Counted from the first letter of the stretch, positions 1 through 9,630 are shown. The stretch: DNA of 64,000 bases from Paenibacillus antri (GCF_005765165.1 NZ_VCIW01000014.1:1-64000), one strand, 5' to 3'. A program made the numbers and translations. Notes: generated by a model not told the origin, from the letters alone.

Positions 1-142
1 AAAGCATCTAAGCGTGAAGCCCCCCTCAAGATGAGATTTCCCTGCTTGAAGACCCCATGTAGACGACGTGGTTGATAGGTTCGGGGTGGAAGCGCGGCAA
101 CGCGTGGAGCTGACGAATACTAATCGGTCGAGGACTTATCCA
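1..142 (+). rRNA. rrl: 23S ribosomal RNA, 3' end (partial)
   Basis: The first 142 bases match the conserved 3' end of bacterial 23S rRNA, including the final stretch GACGAATACTAATCGGTCGA followed by GGACTTATCCA. The gene is cut by the left edge of the window. A 5S gene follows after about 70 bases on the same strand, the usual 23S-5S order. Any open frame here is spurious. The exact 3' end is set by comparison with the remembered Bacillus 23S end. Confidence 0.95.
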
Positions 143-211
143 ACACAATTCGGAGTGTACAATTCAAGTTTCGCATCCAGTTTTCAGGGAGCAACCCTTG
201 AACTATATAGG

Positions 212-328
212 TTTGGTGATAATGGCGGAAGGGAACCACGCGTACCCATCCCGAACACGAACGTTAAGCCTTCCAGCGCCGATGGTACTTGGACCGCAGG
301 GTCCCGGGAGAGTAGGACGTCGCCAAGC
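212..328 (+). rRNA. rrf: 5S ribosomal RNA
   Basis: About 117 bases starting TTTGGTG and ending GCCAAGC, with the conserved internal blocks CCCATCCCGAACACG, GTTAAGC, AGCGCCGATGGTA and GAGAGTAGGACG. The 5' and 3' ends pair (TTTGGTG with CGCCAAGC, allowing wobble). It sits about 70 bases after the 23S end and is followed by an intrinsic terminator, so this is the distal end of an rRNA operon. Ends may be off by one or two bases. Confidence 0.95.
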
Positions 329-343
329 CGAGAAGCAAAGAAC

Positions 344-382
344 GCCTCTAGATCGAGTCATCGATCCGGGGGCCTTTTTTTC
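344..382 (+). terminator. Intrinsic terminator of the rRNA operon
   Basis: A 13-base arm (GCCTCTAGATCGA, 344-356) pairs with TCGATCCGGGGGC (361-373) with one mismatch and two G-T wobbles around a GTCA loop, followed by a run of T. It lies 15 bases after the 5S gene. Confidence 0.85.
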
Positions 383-461
383 GTATGTAATCATTCCAGT
401 CTTTACGCCGTATTCCGACCGCTGCGGGCCTCCATAATAACCAACAGGAGGTGGGTCAGGA

Positions 462-1745
462 ATGATAAAATCTCGACCGTGGTTGATTTGTCTACTTCTC
501 CTCGCATTGGTTGCAGTTGGATGCGCGAACGGGTCAGCGACGGAAGCACCCCGAGATCGACCGCTGAACGCGGCATCGAGCGGAACGGACGGACGGCCGG
601 AGGGAAACGTGGTACAGCAGCCCCTTCTCGACGTCGTGGAACCAGAGGCGAATCCCGAAACAGAAAAGCCGGATCTCGCCGGCCAACCGTCGACCGAGAC
701 GCGCAAGCCGGACGAAGCCCCGCAAACGAAAGCGCATGCAGTGCTGCCCGAGAAGAAACGCAGAGTAGACATCAAGGGCGTCTACGTATCGCCGCACGCG
801 CTGCATGGGAAGCGGTGGAAGAAAATCGAGAAGCTGCTGAGAGACACAGAACTGAACGCGCTGGTGATCGACGCGAAGAGCGACTACGGCAGATTGACGT
901 ATCCTTCGAAGATTGCCGCCGCGAAGGAGATCGACGCGGACAGCGAAGCGAAGATCGGCGATTTGGCCTCTTATCTAAACCCCCTCAAGAAAAACAATAC
1001 TTATCTAATCGCACGCATCGTCACGTTCAAAGACCCTTACTTAGCCGCCAAGAAACCCGAATGGGCGATGAAGCGGAAAGACGGCTCCGTATGGCGCGAT
1101 AAGCGAGGCGTCTCCTGGGTCGATCCGTACAACGAAGAGGTGTGGGAGTACAATATCGAAATCGTGGAAGAGGCGATCGCGGCCGGATTCGACGAAGTTC
1201 AATTCGATTACGTGCGGTTTCCCGAGCAAGTCGGAGCGGTCGATCGAGAGGTCGTCTTCCGCAATCCCGGCAACGAGACGAAGGATCAGATCATTCAGCG
1301 GTTTCTTCGAACGGCTACGCGGCGCGTTCATGAGGCGGGCGGGTTTACGTCGGCGGACGTCTTCGGATTAACGACGACGGCGAAAGACGGCATGGGCATC
1401 GGTCAGAAGTGGGAGCTGCTGGCTCAAGAGGTAGACGCCATCTCGCCGATGGTGTACCCGTCCCATTACGCGAAGGGGAGCTACGGCGTGCAACACCCCG
1501 ACCTGAAGCCCTACAAGATCGTGAAGGAAGCGATCGCGGACGCGAAGTCGCGGAACGAGGCGTTGACGCGCAATCAAGAACATGCGGCGGCTCTGCGCCC
1601 GTGGCTGCAGGATTTTACGGCGAAATGGGTGAAGCCGCACCGAACGTATCGGCAAGCGGAAGTGCGAGAACAGATTCAAGCATTGAAGGAATTAGGCATT
1701 AGACAATATCTTTTGTGGAATCCTAGCTCAGACTACTCGTTCTAG
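462..1745 (+). CDS. Putative glycoside hydrolase (DUF4015-type) lipoprotein
   Basis: A 427-residue exported protein. The N-terminus is a lipoprotein signal: basic MIKSRP, a hydrophobic stretch and the lipobox AVGC with Cys21. Residues of about 25-100 are a charged, low-complexity linker. From about residue 105 the sequence matches the DUF4015 putative glycosyl hydrolase family (TIM-barrel type): IKGVYVSPHAL, VIDAKSDYGRLTY, DEVQFDYVRFPE, SADVFGLTTT, ISPMVYPSHY and QYLLWNPSSDYS. The acidic motif DYVRFPE is typical of the catalytic barrel, but the substrate is not known. It is probably anchored to the outer face of the membrane. AGGAGG lies 8-12 bases before the ATG. It stands alone between the rRNA operon and the guaB promoter. 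Confidence 0.8.
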   Translation: MIKSRPWLICLLLLALVAVGCANGSATEAPRDRPLNAASSGTDGRPEGNVVQQPLLDVVEPEANPETEKPDLAGQPSTETRKPDEAPQTKAHAVLPEKKRRVDIKGVYVSPHALHGKRWKKIEKLLRDTELNALVIDAKSDYGRLTYPSKIAAAKEIDADSEAKIGDLASYLNPLKKNNTYLIARIVTFKDPYLAAKKPEWAMKRKDGSVWRDKRGVSWVDPYNEEVWEYNIEIVEEAIAAGFDEVQFDYVRFPEQVGAVDREVVFRNPGNETKDQIIQRFLRTATRRVHEAGGFTSADVFGLTTTAKDGMGIGQKWELLAQEVDAISPMVYPSHYAKGSYGVQHPDLKPYKIVKEAIADAKSRNEALTRNQEHAAALRPWLQDFTAKWVKPHRTYRQAEVREQIQALKELGIRQYLLWNPSSDYSF

Positions 1746-3272
<1,527 letters not shown>

Positions 3273-3281
3273 TCGGCGATC

Positions 3282-3309
3282 GGGCGGGGCTTCGGCCTCG
3301 CCCTTTTTC
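3282..3309 (+). terminator. Intrinsic terminator after guaB
   Basis: GGGCGGGGC, loop TTCG, GCCTCGCCC, then TTTTT. The hairpin begins 10 bases after the guaB stop codon. Confidence 0.85.
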
Positions 3310-3356
3310 CATTATAACCCTCCGGGCTTCCGTCGCTTTGGTCGTCTCGGAACCTA

Positions 3357-3365
3357 TGATACAAT
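3357..3365 (+). promoter_or_regulatory. Extended -10 promoter of dacA
   Basis: TGATACAAT: a TG one base before TACAAT (3360-3365), about 45 bases before the dacA start. The -35 position is poor (TTTGGT), so the extended -10 probably does most of the work. The same 9-mer precedes tRNA-Ser. Confidence 0.5.
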
Positions 3366-3410
3366 AAGGAAATGGAATTCTATTAAGACGGGTAAAGGAG
3401 AATGAATGAA

Positions 3411-4706
3411 GTGATGGTGACCAAGCGCAAACGTTTCGGCCGAGCGGCTGTGATTCTATCATGTGCGATACTAGCTCAGACGTTCTCGCCCTTCCTGCAT
3501 AACGCGAAGGCCGCGGAACAAGTCGATCTCGGGCTGAACGTGAACGCGGCGGTGTTGATGGATGCGGAAACCGGGCAAATCTTGTATGCGGAAAACGAGA
3601 ACGAGCCCTATCAACCGGCCAGTATGACGAAGATGATGACAGAGTACTTGATCATGGAAGAAATCGAAGCCGGCCGCATGACATGGGAAGACATGATTTT
3701 CACGACGGAGCACGCCGCGGATGCGATCGGCTCCGGGCAACAGATGGCCGAAGGCGTCTCCTATCCGGCTAAGAAAGTGTTCGAGCTGCTGTCGATTTAC
3801 TCGGGGAACGACGCGGCGGTCGCGTTCGCCGATCATATCGGCGGCACGGAAGAGCAGTTCGCGAAGTTGATGAACGAAACGGCGAAGAAGTTAGGGCTAT
3901 CGTCCGGCACTTATTTCATTAATTCTACCGGTTTGTCGCGTAGGGATATGGGAAAGTATGCGCCGACTACGTTGGAAGGCGAGACGCTGTTAACGGCGCT
4001 GGACGCGGCGAAGCTGGCGCAAGCGATCGTTCTTGAGCATCCCGAGGTGTTGGAATTCACGAAAATTCCGTCGCTGAAGTTTAACGAGGCGGATGCGAAG
4101 CCGATGGTCAACTGGAACTGGATGGTCGAGGGGAATAAAGAGAATCAGAATTTTAAATCCTATGCGTATGACGGGTTAGACGGCTTGAAGACGGGACATA
4201 CGTCCGATGCCGGTTATTGCTTTACGGGAACCGCGGAGCGGAACGGCATGCGGCTGATCAGCGTCGTCATGGGCGCCGAATCCGAGAAAGCGCGGTTCAA
4301 CGAGACGCGCAAGCTGCTCGATTACGGCTTCAACAGCTTCGAGAAGCGCACGATTCTGTCCGCGAAGACGGAGCTGCCTGATCTGAAGACCGTACACATT
4401 CCGAACGCCCTAAATCAAGAGGTTCCGGTCGTAGTCGGCCAAGGCATCGAGCTGATCGTAGCCAAGACGGAGCAGGCGACGCCGCAATTGACGGCGAACG
4501 TGTACCCGGAGGATCAATTGAAGGCGCCGCTGAAGGCGGAGGACCAGGTTGGCACCGTGACGGTCGTGTATGGAGACCGTACGATGGAAGTGCCGCTCAT
4601 CGTGACGGAGGACGTCGAGAAGGCGGGCTGGTTCCGCATGCTGATGCGGGGCATCGGAGGATTCTTTTCGGGCTTGTTCGGGGGCATCGTGGGTCTTTTT
4701 AAATAA
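3411..4706 (+). CDS. dacA: D-alanyl-D-alanine carboxypeptidase (PBP5-type)
   Basis: Removes the terminal D-Ala from peptidoglycan pentapeptides outside the membrane. The protein has an N-terminal signal sequence (basic KRKRFGR, then a hydrophobic run ending near NAKAAEQ) and the three motifs of serine penicillin-binding proteins: SMTK with the active Ser near residue 71, SGN near 130, and KTG near 260. The C-terminus (FRMLMRGIGGFFSGLFGG) is the amphipathic helix that anchors these enzymes. The ribosome site AAAGGAG ends at 3400; an ATG at 3402 would be too close, so GTG 3411 or ATG 3414 is the likely start. The downstream order dacA-pdxS-pdxT-serS is the Bacillus order. Confidence 0.95.
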   Translation: MMVTKRKRFGRAAVILSCAILAQTFSPFLHNAKAAEQVDLGLNVNAAVLMDAETGQILYAENENEPYQPASMTKMMTEYLIMEEIEAGRMTWEDMIFTTEHAADAIGSGQQMAEGVSYPAKKVFELLSIYSGNDAAVAFADHIGGTEEQFAKLMNETAKKLGLSSGTYFINSTGLSRRDMGKYAPTTLEGETLLTALDAAKLAQAIVLEHPEVLEFTKIPSLKFNEADAKPMVNWNWMVEGNKENQNFKSYAYDGLDGLKTGHTSDAGYCFTGTAERNGMRLISVVMGAESEKARFNETRKLLDYGFNSFEKRTILSAKTELPDLKTVHIPNALNQEVPVVVGQGIELIVAKTEQATPQLTANVYPEDQLKAPLKAEDQVGTVTVVYGDRTMEVPLIVTEDVEKAGWFRMLMRGIGGFFSGLFGGIVGLFK

Positions 4707-4715
4707 GACCCATTG

Positions 4716-4744
4716 TTGCTAAGCCTTGACGGAATGTGTAAAAT
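4716..4744 (+). promoter_or_regulatory. Probable promoter of pdxS-pdxT
   Basis: TTGCTA (4716-4721), a 17-base spacer, then TAAAAT (4739-4744), preceded by TGTG. It lies 10 bases after the dacA stop and 48 before pdxS. A small hairpin overlapping the dacA stop (4691-4711) precedes it. Confidence 0.55.
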
Positions 4745-4791
4745 ATAGTTTCAGTAATCATTGTTTCGGACATGAAGCGGAGGGCAAGGAA

Positions 4792-5676
4792 ATGGTGCAA
4801 ACGGGAACTTCTCGCGTTAAGCGGGGTATGGCTGAAATGCAAAAAGGCGGCGTCATCATGGACGTCATGAATGCGGAGCAAGCGAAGATCGCGGAAGCGG
4901 CCGGCGCATCGGCGGTTATGGCGCTCGAGCGGGTTCCGGCGGACATTCGCGCCGCGGGCGGCGTCGCTCGGATGGCGGACCCGACTGTCGTAGAGGAAGT
5001 GACCAAAGTCGTCTCCATTCCGGTCATGGCGAAAGCGCGGATCGGCCACTTCGTCGAAGCGAAGATCCTCGAGGCGCTCGGCGTCGACTATATCGACGAG
5101 AGCGAAGTATTGACGCCGGCCGACGAGGTCTATCATATCAATAAGAACGACTTCACCGTACCGTTCGTGTGCGGCGCCCGCGACTTGGGCGAAGCGCTTC
5201 GCCGCATCGGCGAAGGCGCATCGATGCTGCGGACGAAGGGCGAACCGGGGACGGGCAACATCGTCGAAGCGGTTCGGCATATGCGGATGATCCAAGCGCA
5301 AATTCGCAAGGTGCAGAGCATGTCGAAGGACGAACTGATGGCCGAAGCGAAAAACCTCGGCGCTCCGTACGATCTGATCCTCTACGTGAACGAGAACGGC
5401 AAGCTGCCGGTCGTCAACTTCGCGGCGGGCGGCGTGGCGACGCCGGCGGATGCGGCGCTCATGATGCATCTCGGCGCGGACGGCGTCTTCGTCGGCTCCG
5501 GCATCTTCAAGTCCGACAATCCGGAGAAGTTCGCGAAGGCGATCGTCGAAGCGACGACGCATTACACGGACTACGGCTTGATCGCCGAGCTGTCCAAGAA
5601 CTTGGGCACGCCGATGAAGGGGATCGAAATTTCGAAGCTGGAATCGAATCAAAGAATGCAGGAGCGGGGTTGGTAA
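4792..5676 (+). CDS. pdxS: Pyridoxal 5'-phosphate synthase, PdxS (synthase) subunit
   Basis: Makes pyridoxal 5'-phosphate from ribose 5-phosphate, glyceraldehyde 3-phosphate and ammonia supplied by PdxT, as a 12+12 complex. The 294-residue product is collinear with Bacillus Pdx[21 protein letters not shown], the MAKARIGH segment with the first active lysine, the [10 protein letters not shown] segment with the second, and C-terminal QRMQERGW. The ATG at 4792, preceded by GGAGGG, gives the standard N-terminus; a longer frame upstream is not supported. pdxT follows 47 bases later. Confidence 0.97.
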   Translation: MVQTGTSRVKRGMAEMQKGGVIMDVMNAEQAKIAEAAGASAVMALERVPADIRAAGGVARMADPTVVEEVTKVVSIPVMAKARIGHFVEAKILEALGVDYIDESEVLTPADEVYHINKNDFTVPFVCGARDLGEALRRIGEGASMLRTKGEPGTGNIVEAVRHMRMIQAQIRKVQSMSKDELMAEAKNLGAPYDLILYVNENGKLPVVNFAAGGVATPADAALMMHLGADGVFVGSGIFKSDNPEKFAKAIVEATTHYTDYGLIAELSKNLGTPMKGIEISKLESNQRMQERGW

Positions 5677-5692
5677 AACTCCCCGCTTTTTC
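5663..5692 (+). terminator. Terminator-like hairpin between pdxS and pdxT
   Basis: AGCGGGG (5663-5669) pairs with CCCCGCT (5681-5687), followed by TTTTTCT. The left arm is inside the last pdxS codons and the stop codon is in the loop. pdxT begins 31 bases later without a clear promoter, so this may be a leaky terminator that sets the PdxS:PdxT ratio. Confidence 0.55.
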
Positions 5693-5723
5693 TATATTAG
5701 AGCGGATTGCGAGGGGAGCGCCG

Positions 5724-6299
5724 ATGAACGTCGGAGTACTGGCGCTGCAGGGCGCGGTAGCGGAACACATTAGAAGCATTGAAAGCTGCGGAGCGAACGG
5801 CGTCGTCGTGAAACGGACGGAGCAGTTGGACGAGTTGGACGGCTTAATCATCCCCGGGGGGGAGAGCACGACGATCGGCAAGCTGATGCGGACATACGGA
5901 TTCTTGGATGCGATTAGGGACTTCTCCGCCAAGAAGAAGCCGATCTTCGGCACGTGCGCGGGTCTCATCGTGCTTGCGGAGCGCATCTCCGGCGAGGAGA
6001 GCGCACACCTCGGTCTCATGGATATCACCGTGGCGCGCAACGCCTTCGGCCGCCAGCGGGAAAGCTTCGAGATCGATCTGGCCATGAAGGACTGGGACCG
6101 CCCGGTTCGCGCGGTGTTCATTCGAGCGCCGATCATCGAGAGCGCCGGGTCCGAAGTGGACGTCTTAGCCACGTACCGAGACGGCATCGTCGCGGTGCGG
6201 CAAGAACATCTGCTCGGAGCGTCGTTCCATCCGGAACTGACGGACGACAACAGCATGCATGCGTATTTTACGGAAATGATTCGGCAGTACAGCGCTTAA
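5724..6299 (+). CDS. pdxT: Pyridoxal 5'-phosphate synthase, PdxT (glutaminase) subunit
   Basis: Class I glutamine amidotransferase that hydrolyses glutamine and channels ammonia to PdxS. The 191-residue product shows the family signatures: GVLALQGAVAEH, IIPGGESTTIGKL, the nucleophile elbow GTCAGLIVLA with the catalytic Cys, and the His/Glu pair in FHPELTDD. Length is close to the Bacillus protein (196). Start ATG 5724 has GAGGGGAG just upstream. Partner pdxS is immediately upstream; serS follows 32 bases downstream. Confidence 0.96.
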   Translation: MNVGVLALQGAVAEHIRSIESCGANGVVVKRTEQLDELDGLIIPGGESTTIGKLMRTYGFLDAIRDFSAKKKPIFGTCAGLIVLAERISGEESAHLGLMDITVARNAFGRQRESFEIDLAMKDWDRPVRAVFIRAPIIESAGSEVDVLATYRDGIVAVRQEHLLGASFHPELTDDNSMHAYFTEMIRQYSA

Positions 6300-6331
6300 G
6301 TTTCTCGTAGCCGTCTGAGGAGGTTGTAGTT

Positions 6332-7615
6332 GTGTTAGATATGAAGTTGCTTCGCAACGATTATGAGCGCGTGAAGCAAGCATTGCTCGCGCGCGGCGGC
6401 AAGGCCCTGCCCGAGCTCGAAGCGTTCACGGCGGTCGACGCCCGACGTCGGGAGCTGCTCCAAGAGAGCGAGTCGCTGAAGAACCGGCGGAACACGGTAT
6501 CGCAGGAAGTCGCGCGGAAGAAGAAAGCGGGAGAGGACGCCGAAGATTTGATCCTCGAGATGAGAGACGTATCCGATCGGATCAAGGCGTTGGACGACGA
6601 GACGAGGATCGTCGAGGAGCAGCTCGATGCGATCCTCATGTCGATTCCGAACGTGACTCACGAGAGCGTACCGGTCGGGTCTTCCGAAGAAGACAACGTG
6701 GAGGTTCGCCGCCTTCTCGAGCCGAGAAGCTTCGACTTCGAGCCGAAGCCGCATTGGGATGTCGCCGCCGCGCTCGGCATCGTCGATACGGAAGCCGCGA
6801 GCAAGGTGACGGGATCGCGGTTCGTTTTCTATAAGGGTCTTGGGGCTCGACTGGAGCGGGCGTTGATCAACTTCATGCTCGACTTGCACACGGGCGAACA
6901 CGGCTACGAAGAGCTGACGCCGCCGATGATCGTGAACAGCGACAGCCTGCGCGGAACGGGACAGCTTCCGAAGTTCGCAGAGGACGTGTTCAAGCTGGAA
7001 GGACTGGACTACTTCTTAGTGCCGACGGCGGAAGTACCGGTTACGAACTTCCATCGCGAAGAAATCTTGAACGCCGCCGATCTGCCGAAGTATTATACCG
7101 CCTACAGCGCTTGCTTCCGTTCGGAAGCGGGATCGGCGGGGCGCGATACGCGCGGTCTCATCCGGCTGCACCAGTTCCATAAGGTCGAGCTCATCAAGGT
7201 CACGACGCCGGAGAGCTCGTACGAGGAGTTGGAGGCGATGACGGCGAACGCGGAGAAGGTGCTGCAGCTTCTCGGGTTGCCTTACCGCGTTCTGGCGCTC
7301 TGCACGGGCGATATCGGCTTCACCGCGGCCAAGACGTACGACCTGGAGGTATGGCTGCCGAGCGCGGGCATGTACCGCGAAATCTCGTCCTGCAGCAATA
7401 CCGAAGACTTCCAGGCGCGGCGCGCGCAAATCCGGTTCCGCCGGGACGCGAAGTCCAAGCCGGAATTCGTGCATACGCTGAACGGTTCGGGCCTCGCGAT
7501 CGATCGGACGATCGCCGCGATCTTGGAGAACTATCAGCAGGAGGACGGCAGCGTCGTCATTCCGGAAGCGTTGGTGCCGTATATGGGCGGAGCGACGGTT
7601 ATTGCCAAGAAGTAA
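6332..7615 (+). CDS. serS: Seryl-tRNA synthetase
   Basis: Class II aminoacyl-tRNA synthetase charging tRNA-Ser. The 427-residue protein has the N-terminal coiled-coil arm (about residues 25-110) that binds the long variable arm of tRNA-Ser, then the catalytic core with motif 2 ([15 protein letters not shown]) and motif 3 ([15 protein letters not shown]). The GTG start at 6332 has TGAGGAGG 8 bases upstream and gives the standard N-terminus MLDMKLLRN. No T-box leader fits in the 32 bases after pdxT, unlike in Bacillus subtilis. A tRNA-Ser gene lies 46 bases downstream. Confidence 0.97.
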   Translation: MLDMKLLRNDYERVKQALLARGGKALPELEAFTAVDARRRELLQESESLKNRRNTVSQEVARKKKAGEDAEDLILEMRDVSDRIKALDDETRIVEEQLDAILMSIPNVTHESVPVGSSEEDNVEVRRLLEPRSFDFEPKPHWDVAAALGIVDTEAASKVTGSRFVFYKGLGARLERALINFMLDLHTGEHGYEELTPPMIVNSDSLRGTGQLPKFAEDVFKLEGLDYFLVPTAEVPVTNFHREEILNAADLPKYYTAYSACFRSEAGSAGRDTRGLIRLHQFHKVELIKVTTPESSYEELEAMTANAEKVLQLLGLPYRVLALCTGDIGFTAAKTYDLEVWLPSAGMYREISSCSNTEDFQARRAQIRFRRDAKSKPEFVHTLNGSGLAIDRTIAAILENYQQEDGSVVIPEALVPYMGGATVIAKK

Positions 7616-7619
7616 GGCA

Positions 7620-7649
7620 TTGTAGCGGCTAGGCGAAGTGTGATACAAT
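7620..7649 (+). promoter_or_regulatory. Promoter of tRNA-Ser
   Basis: TTGTAG (7620-7625), an 18-base spacer, then TACAAT (7644-7649) with an upstream TG (extended -10 TGATACAAT). It ends 12 bases before the tRNA. Confidence 0.6.
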
Positions 7650-7661
7650 GCTGTTTATCGC

Positions 7662-7751
7662 GGAGAGGTGGTCGAGTGGTTTAAGGCAGCGGTCTTGAAA
7701 ACCGCCGTAGTCGTGAGGCTACCGTGGGTTCGAATCCCACCCTCTCTGCCA
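7662..7751 (+). tRNA. tRNA-Ser (anticodon TGA)
   Basis: A 90-base tRNA with a long variable arm typical of serine tRNAs. The anticodon loop reads CTTGAAA, giving TGA, which reads UCN serine codons. The T-arm GGGTTCGAATCCC is intact. The acceptor stem GGAGAGG pairs with CCTCTCT (first pair G-U) and CCA is encoded. It lies next to serS. Confidence 0.95.
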
Positions 7752-7771
7752 TAACCTACATAGGACGTTTC

Positions 7772-7798
7772 AGAGAGCGGGCGACCGCTCTCTTTTTT
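7772..7798 (+). terminator. Intrinsic terminator after tRNA-Ser
   Basis: Perfect 9-base stem AGAGAGCGG / CCGCTCTCT with loop GCGA, followed by a run of T. Confidence 0.9.
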
Positions 7799-7821
7799 AT
7801 TTTTATGGCAAAGGACCGCGC

Positions 7822-7851
7822 GCATATTTCCCCTCCGGAAATCGAATCTTA
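7822..7851 (+). promoter_or_regulatory. Possible sigma-G-like promoter
   Basis: GCATA (7822-7826), 18-base spacer, AATCTTA (7845-7851), against the sigma-G pattern GHATR ... CATNMTA. The -35 matches fully and the -10 in four of six positions. It precedes a small operon ending in an sspP-type gene, which in Bacillus is forespore-expressed. A weak, context-based call. Confidence 0.35.
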
Positions 7852-7871
7852 ACAAACGGAGGTGTGTCACC

Positions 7872-8219
7872 ATGACCAAGACGGACATTCTGACCGTGAA
7901 TCCGCAGGAGCTGGCCAGAGCGTGGAACGAAACGCTGCCGCTTTTGCTCGGCCCGTCCGACAAGGCGACGGTCGTCGCCGACGAACGCGACGCCAACGTG
8001 CTTCGCATTCATATCGACACCGCGGGGCGCAGTATGTATTCATTCGATTTTAAGTGCACGTATGTGGACTCGCGCGAAGTGAAGGTCGAAATCGTGGATG
8101 CCGAGCGCGGCCACGACCAAGCCGACGAAACCCGCGAGATCATTCAATCGTTGATCGAAGACTACGTTCGCCATATCCACGAATGCGCGCAACGACTGAA
8201 GGGGCTGACGAACGCATGA
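7872..8219 (+). CDS. Conserved small protein of unknown function
   Basis: A 115-residue acidic, soluble protein with no signal peptide or membrane segment; I do not recognise the family. It has a predicted alpha/beta character: LTVNPQELARAWNE, then strand-like VLRIHIDTAG and YSFDFKCTYV, then a C-terminal helix with several His residues (EDYVRHIHECAQRL). A strong AACGGAGGTG ribosome site precedes the ATG. Its stop overlaps the start of the next gene by 4 bases (ATGA), so the two are translationally coupled, and an sspP-like gene follows. The context suggests, but does not show, a spore-related role. Confidence 0.75.
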   Translation: MTKTDILTVNPQELARAWNETLPLLLGPSDKATVVADERDANVLRIHIDTAGRSMYSFDFKCTYVDSREVKVEIVDAERGHDQADETREIIQSLIEDYVRHIHECAQRLKGLTNA

Positions 8220-8407
8220 CGAAGGCGAAGAACGGATGGGATAAGAACCTCACCAATGTCGTGGAGGCGCTGGACGTGCCCGATTTGCCGGCGCTCGAAA
8301 ACCAGCAGCGGAACCAGGACAAGAACGACCGCCGTCACCAAGACCGGCTGAACGTCGGATCGCACTGGCATGAGGCGGAACAAAATCATCAAGCAGGGGA
8401 GGACTGA
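8216..8407 (+). CDS. Small hydrophilic protein, unknown
   Basis: A 63-residue protein starting at an ATG that overlaps the upstream stop. It is rich in Asn, Gln, Asp and His (QQRNQDKNDRRHQDRLN, HWHEAEQNH) with no hydrophobic core long enough for a membrane segment, and is probably largely disordered. This composition resembles minor spore proteins, and the next gene six bases downstream is an sspP-type spore protein. The function is unknown; the call as a real gene rests on coupling and spacing. Confidence 0.6.
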   Translation: MTKAKNGWDKNLTNVVEALDVPDLPALENQQRNQDKNDRRHQDRLNVGSHWHEAEQNHQAGED

Positions 8408-8413
8408 GGGGCC

Positions 8414-8578
8414 ATGAGCAAGAGGGGCACATACACCGTCGATCCTCATATCGGGCAAGATCACGAGAACCCGGTGCGACATCGGAAGGATCCGGCCCAC
8501 CCGGTAGAACCGCTGTCCGGCTCGAAGAAAGTGAAAAACCTGCAGCATTCTCGGAAAAATCACGGAGAAGGATCGTAA
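8414..8578 (+). CDS. sspP: Small acid-soluble spore protein P family
   Basis: A 54-residue protein whose second half, HPVEPLSGSKKVKNLQHSR, matches Bacillus subtilis SspP (formerly CotL), which carries QPEPLSGSKKVKNRNHTR. SspP is a minor forespore protein of the spore core. The first half (MSKRGTYTVDPHIGQDHENP) is longer and different from Bacillus. The ATG follows GGACTGAGGGG and lies six bases after the previous stop, making this the last gene of a three-gene unit ending at a hairpin. Confidence 0.8.
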   Translation: MSKRGTYTVDPHIGQDHENPVRHRKDPAHPVEPLSGSKKVKNLQHSRKNHGEGS

Positions 8579-8582
8579 CGCC

Positions 8583-8615
8583 AAAGCGGGCCGCCCCTAG
8601 AGGACGGCCCGCTTT
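8583..8615. terminator. Hairpin between convergent genes
   Basis: AAAGCGGGCCG (8583-8593) pairs perfectly with CGGCCCGCTTT (8605-8615). It lies between the stop of the sspP-type gene and the stop of the convergent lipoprotein gene and could end transcripts from both sides, although the T runs are only three bases. Confidence 0.6.
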
Positions 8616-8630
8616 CGATCGTGCATGTCG

Positions 8631-9329
8631 TCATTTCGGAACGACGATGGACTTGATCATCGGATAGAAGCGAGGGGAGACGCCTTCGGCCGCCTCCGAG
8701 TTCGGGAAGTTCAACGTAAAGCGGAACAGCGTTCCGTCGATCTTCATCGCGATCATATTCACCGAGCCGGAGGCGCCGCTCGCATGCAATATAAATGCCG
8801 CCTTCGACCGAATGTCCTCGTCGAAGAACGACTCCTTCATATCCGCGATATTGTCTCCTACGGCTTTCAGAGCGTCCTCCGCGGACGACCGCAGCGCCGT
8901 CAAGTCGGTGTCTTCGGGAAGCGGCTCGATGCGGAGGAAGAACTCCGGGAATTCCTTATGGAATACCATATCCTTCCCCGGCTCCTCCGGCGTAAATTCG
9001 AAGCCCTCCATCAAATAGAAGACGTACCCTAACTCGCTCTCCGTCAGCGAAGCGGGTACCGCCTCCGTCATCCCTTCCACAGTGACGTTCAGCTCGGTCC
9101 GCTCCGGCAGCGTCTTGGCGTCCGCGGCGGGCGCCTCCGCCGAAGGCGTCTGCTCGTCGGCCGGCTGCTCCGGAGCGGCCGGCGTCTTCGCTTCTTCCTG
9201 CGCAGCGCCTCCCGCGGCCGGGGGATCGGCGGCTTCCTCCTTCGCGCCGCCGCCGGAGCACGCGGCGAGCACTGCGATCAATGCGGCAGTCAACAATAAG
9301 CCGCTCTTCTTGACATATACGCGTTTCAT
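8631..9329 (-). CDS. Hypothetical lipoprotein
   Basis: A 232-residue exported lipoprotein: basic MKRVYVKKSG, hydrophobic run, and lipobox LAAC with Cys24. A long Ala/Pro/Glu-rich linker (about residues 30-75) tethers a folded domain of about 155 residues (from RTELNVTVEGMTEAVPASL to PMIKSIVVPK) with alternating strands and helices. I do not recognise the domain; it may be related to general YjgB- or DUF4367-like surface modules, but this is a guess. GAAGGAGG precedes the ATG on the minus strand. It faces the sspP unit and is divergent from the agr-like locus. Confidence 0.75.
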   Translation of the reverse strand: MKRVYVKKSGLLLTAALIAVLAACSGGGAKEEAADPPAAGGAAQEEAKTPAAPEQPADEQTPSAEAPAADAKTLPERTELNVTVEGMTEAVPASLTESELGYVFYLMEGFEFTPEEPGKDMVFHKEFPEFFLRIEPLPEDTDLTALRSSAEDALKAVGDNIADMKESFFDEDIRSKAAFILHASGASGSVNMIAMKIDGTLFRFTLNFPNSEAAEGVSPRFYPMIKSIVVPK

Positions 9330-9630
9330 GCTTGATCGACCTCCTTCGTTACTAGTATTGACGAAACGAGCGGGTTTATTGTTTCAAGCGACGAGTTCGC
9401 GCGGCTTTACCGGCGAGGGACTTTCGGGGGATGTCAATTGTAAACAATCGAACTTTGAACACTGGTAAAAAACATACAATAAAGCGGTTACAACCTTGAT
9501 GATTCCTATACTTTTTTCGTTAACTGGGGAATTTTCACAAATCATGAAAATAGGCTGAAATTAGTGTTCGACAAGAATGGGAATTTGATGTACATTGAGA
9601 CTATGACTCTATTAAAGTGGTGACAGATGC
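9330..9630. other. AT-rich intergenic region between divergent genes
   Basis: About 300 bases with no supported gene, noticeably more AT-rich than the surroundings from about 9430 on. It holds the ribosome site of the minus-strand lipoprotein gene (near 9335-9345), a short inverted repeat ATTG-TAAA-CAAT near 9439, and a promoter candidate for the plus-strand agr-like genes at 9568-9596. I looked for LytTR-type direct repeats, as bound by AgrA, and found no convincing pair. Confidence 0.5.
9568..9596 (+). promoter_or_regulatory. Candidate promoter of the agr-like locus
   Basis: TCGACA (9568-9573; five of six to TTGACA), 17-base spacer, TACATT (9591-9596; four of six). The first gene starts 34 bases after the -10. 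Confidence 0.5.

Noticed and set aside
68..1102. Open reading frame across the rRNA and first gene
   Set aside because: It runs through 23S and 5S rRNA and is out of frame with the lipoprotein; it is a chance frame in GC-rich sequence.
4691..4711. GGGTCTT/AAGACCC hairpin at the dacA stop as a terminator
   Set aside because: Short stem, loop of T and A, and no T run after it; not enough for a terminator call.
6300..6331. T-box leader for serS
   Set aside because: Only 32 bases separate pdxT from serS, too short, and no T-box core is present.
9400..9630. LytTR/AgrA binding repeats before the agr-like genes
   Set aside because: Only one weak match (TTCGTTAAC region) was found and no second copy at the expected spacing.
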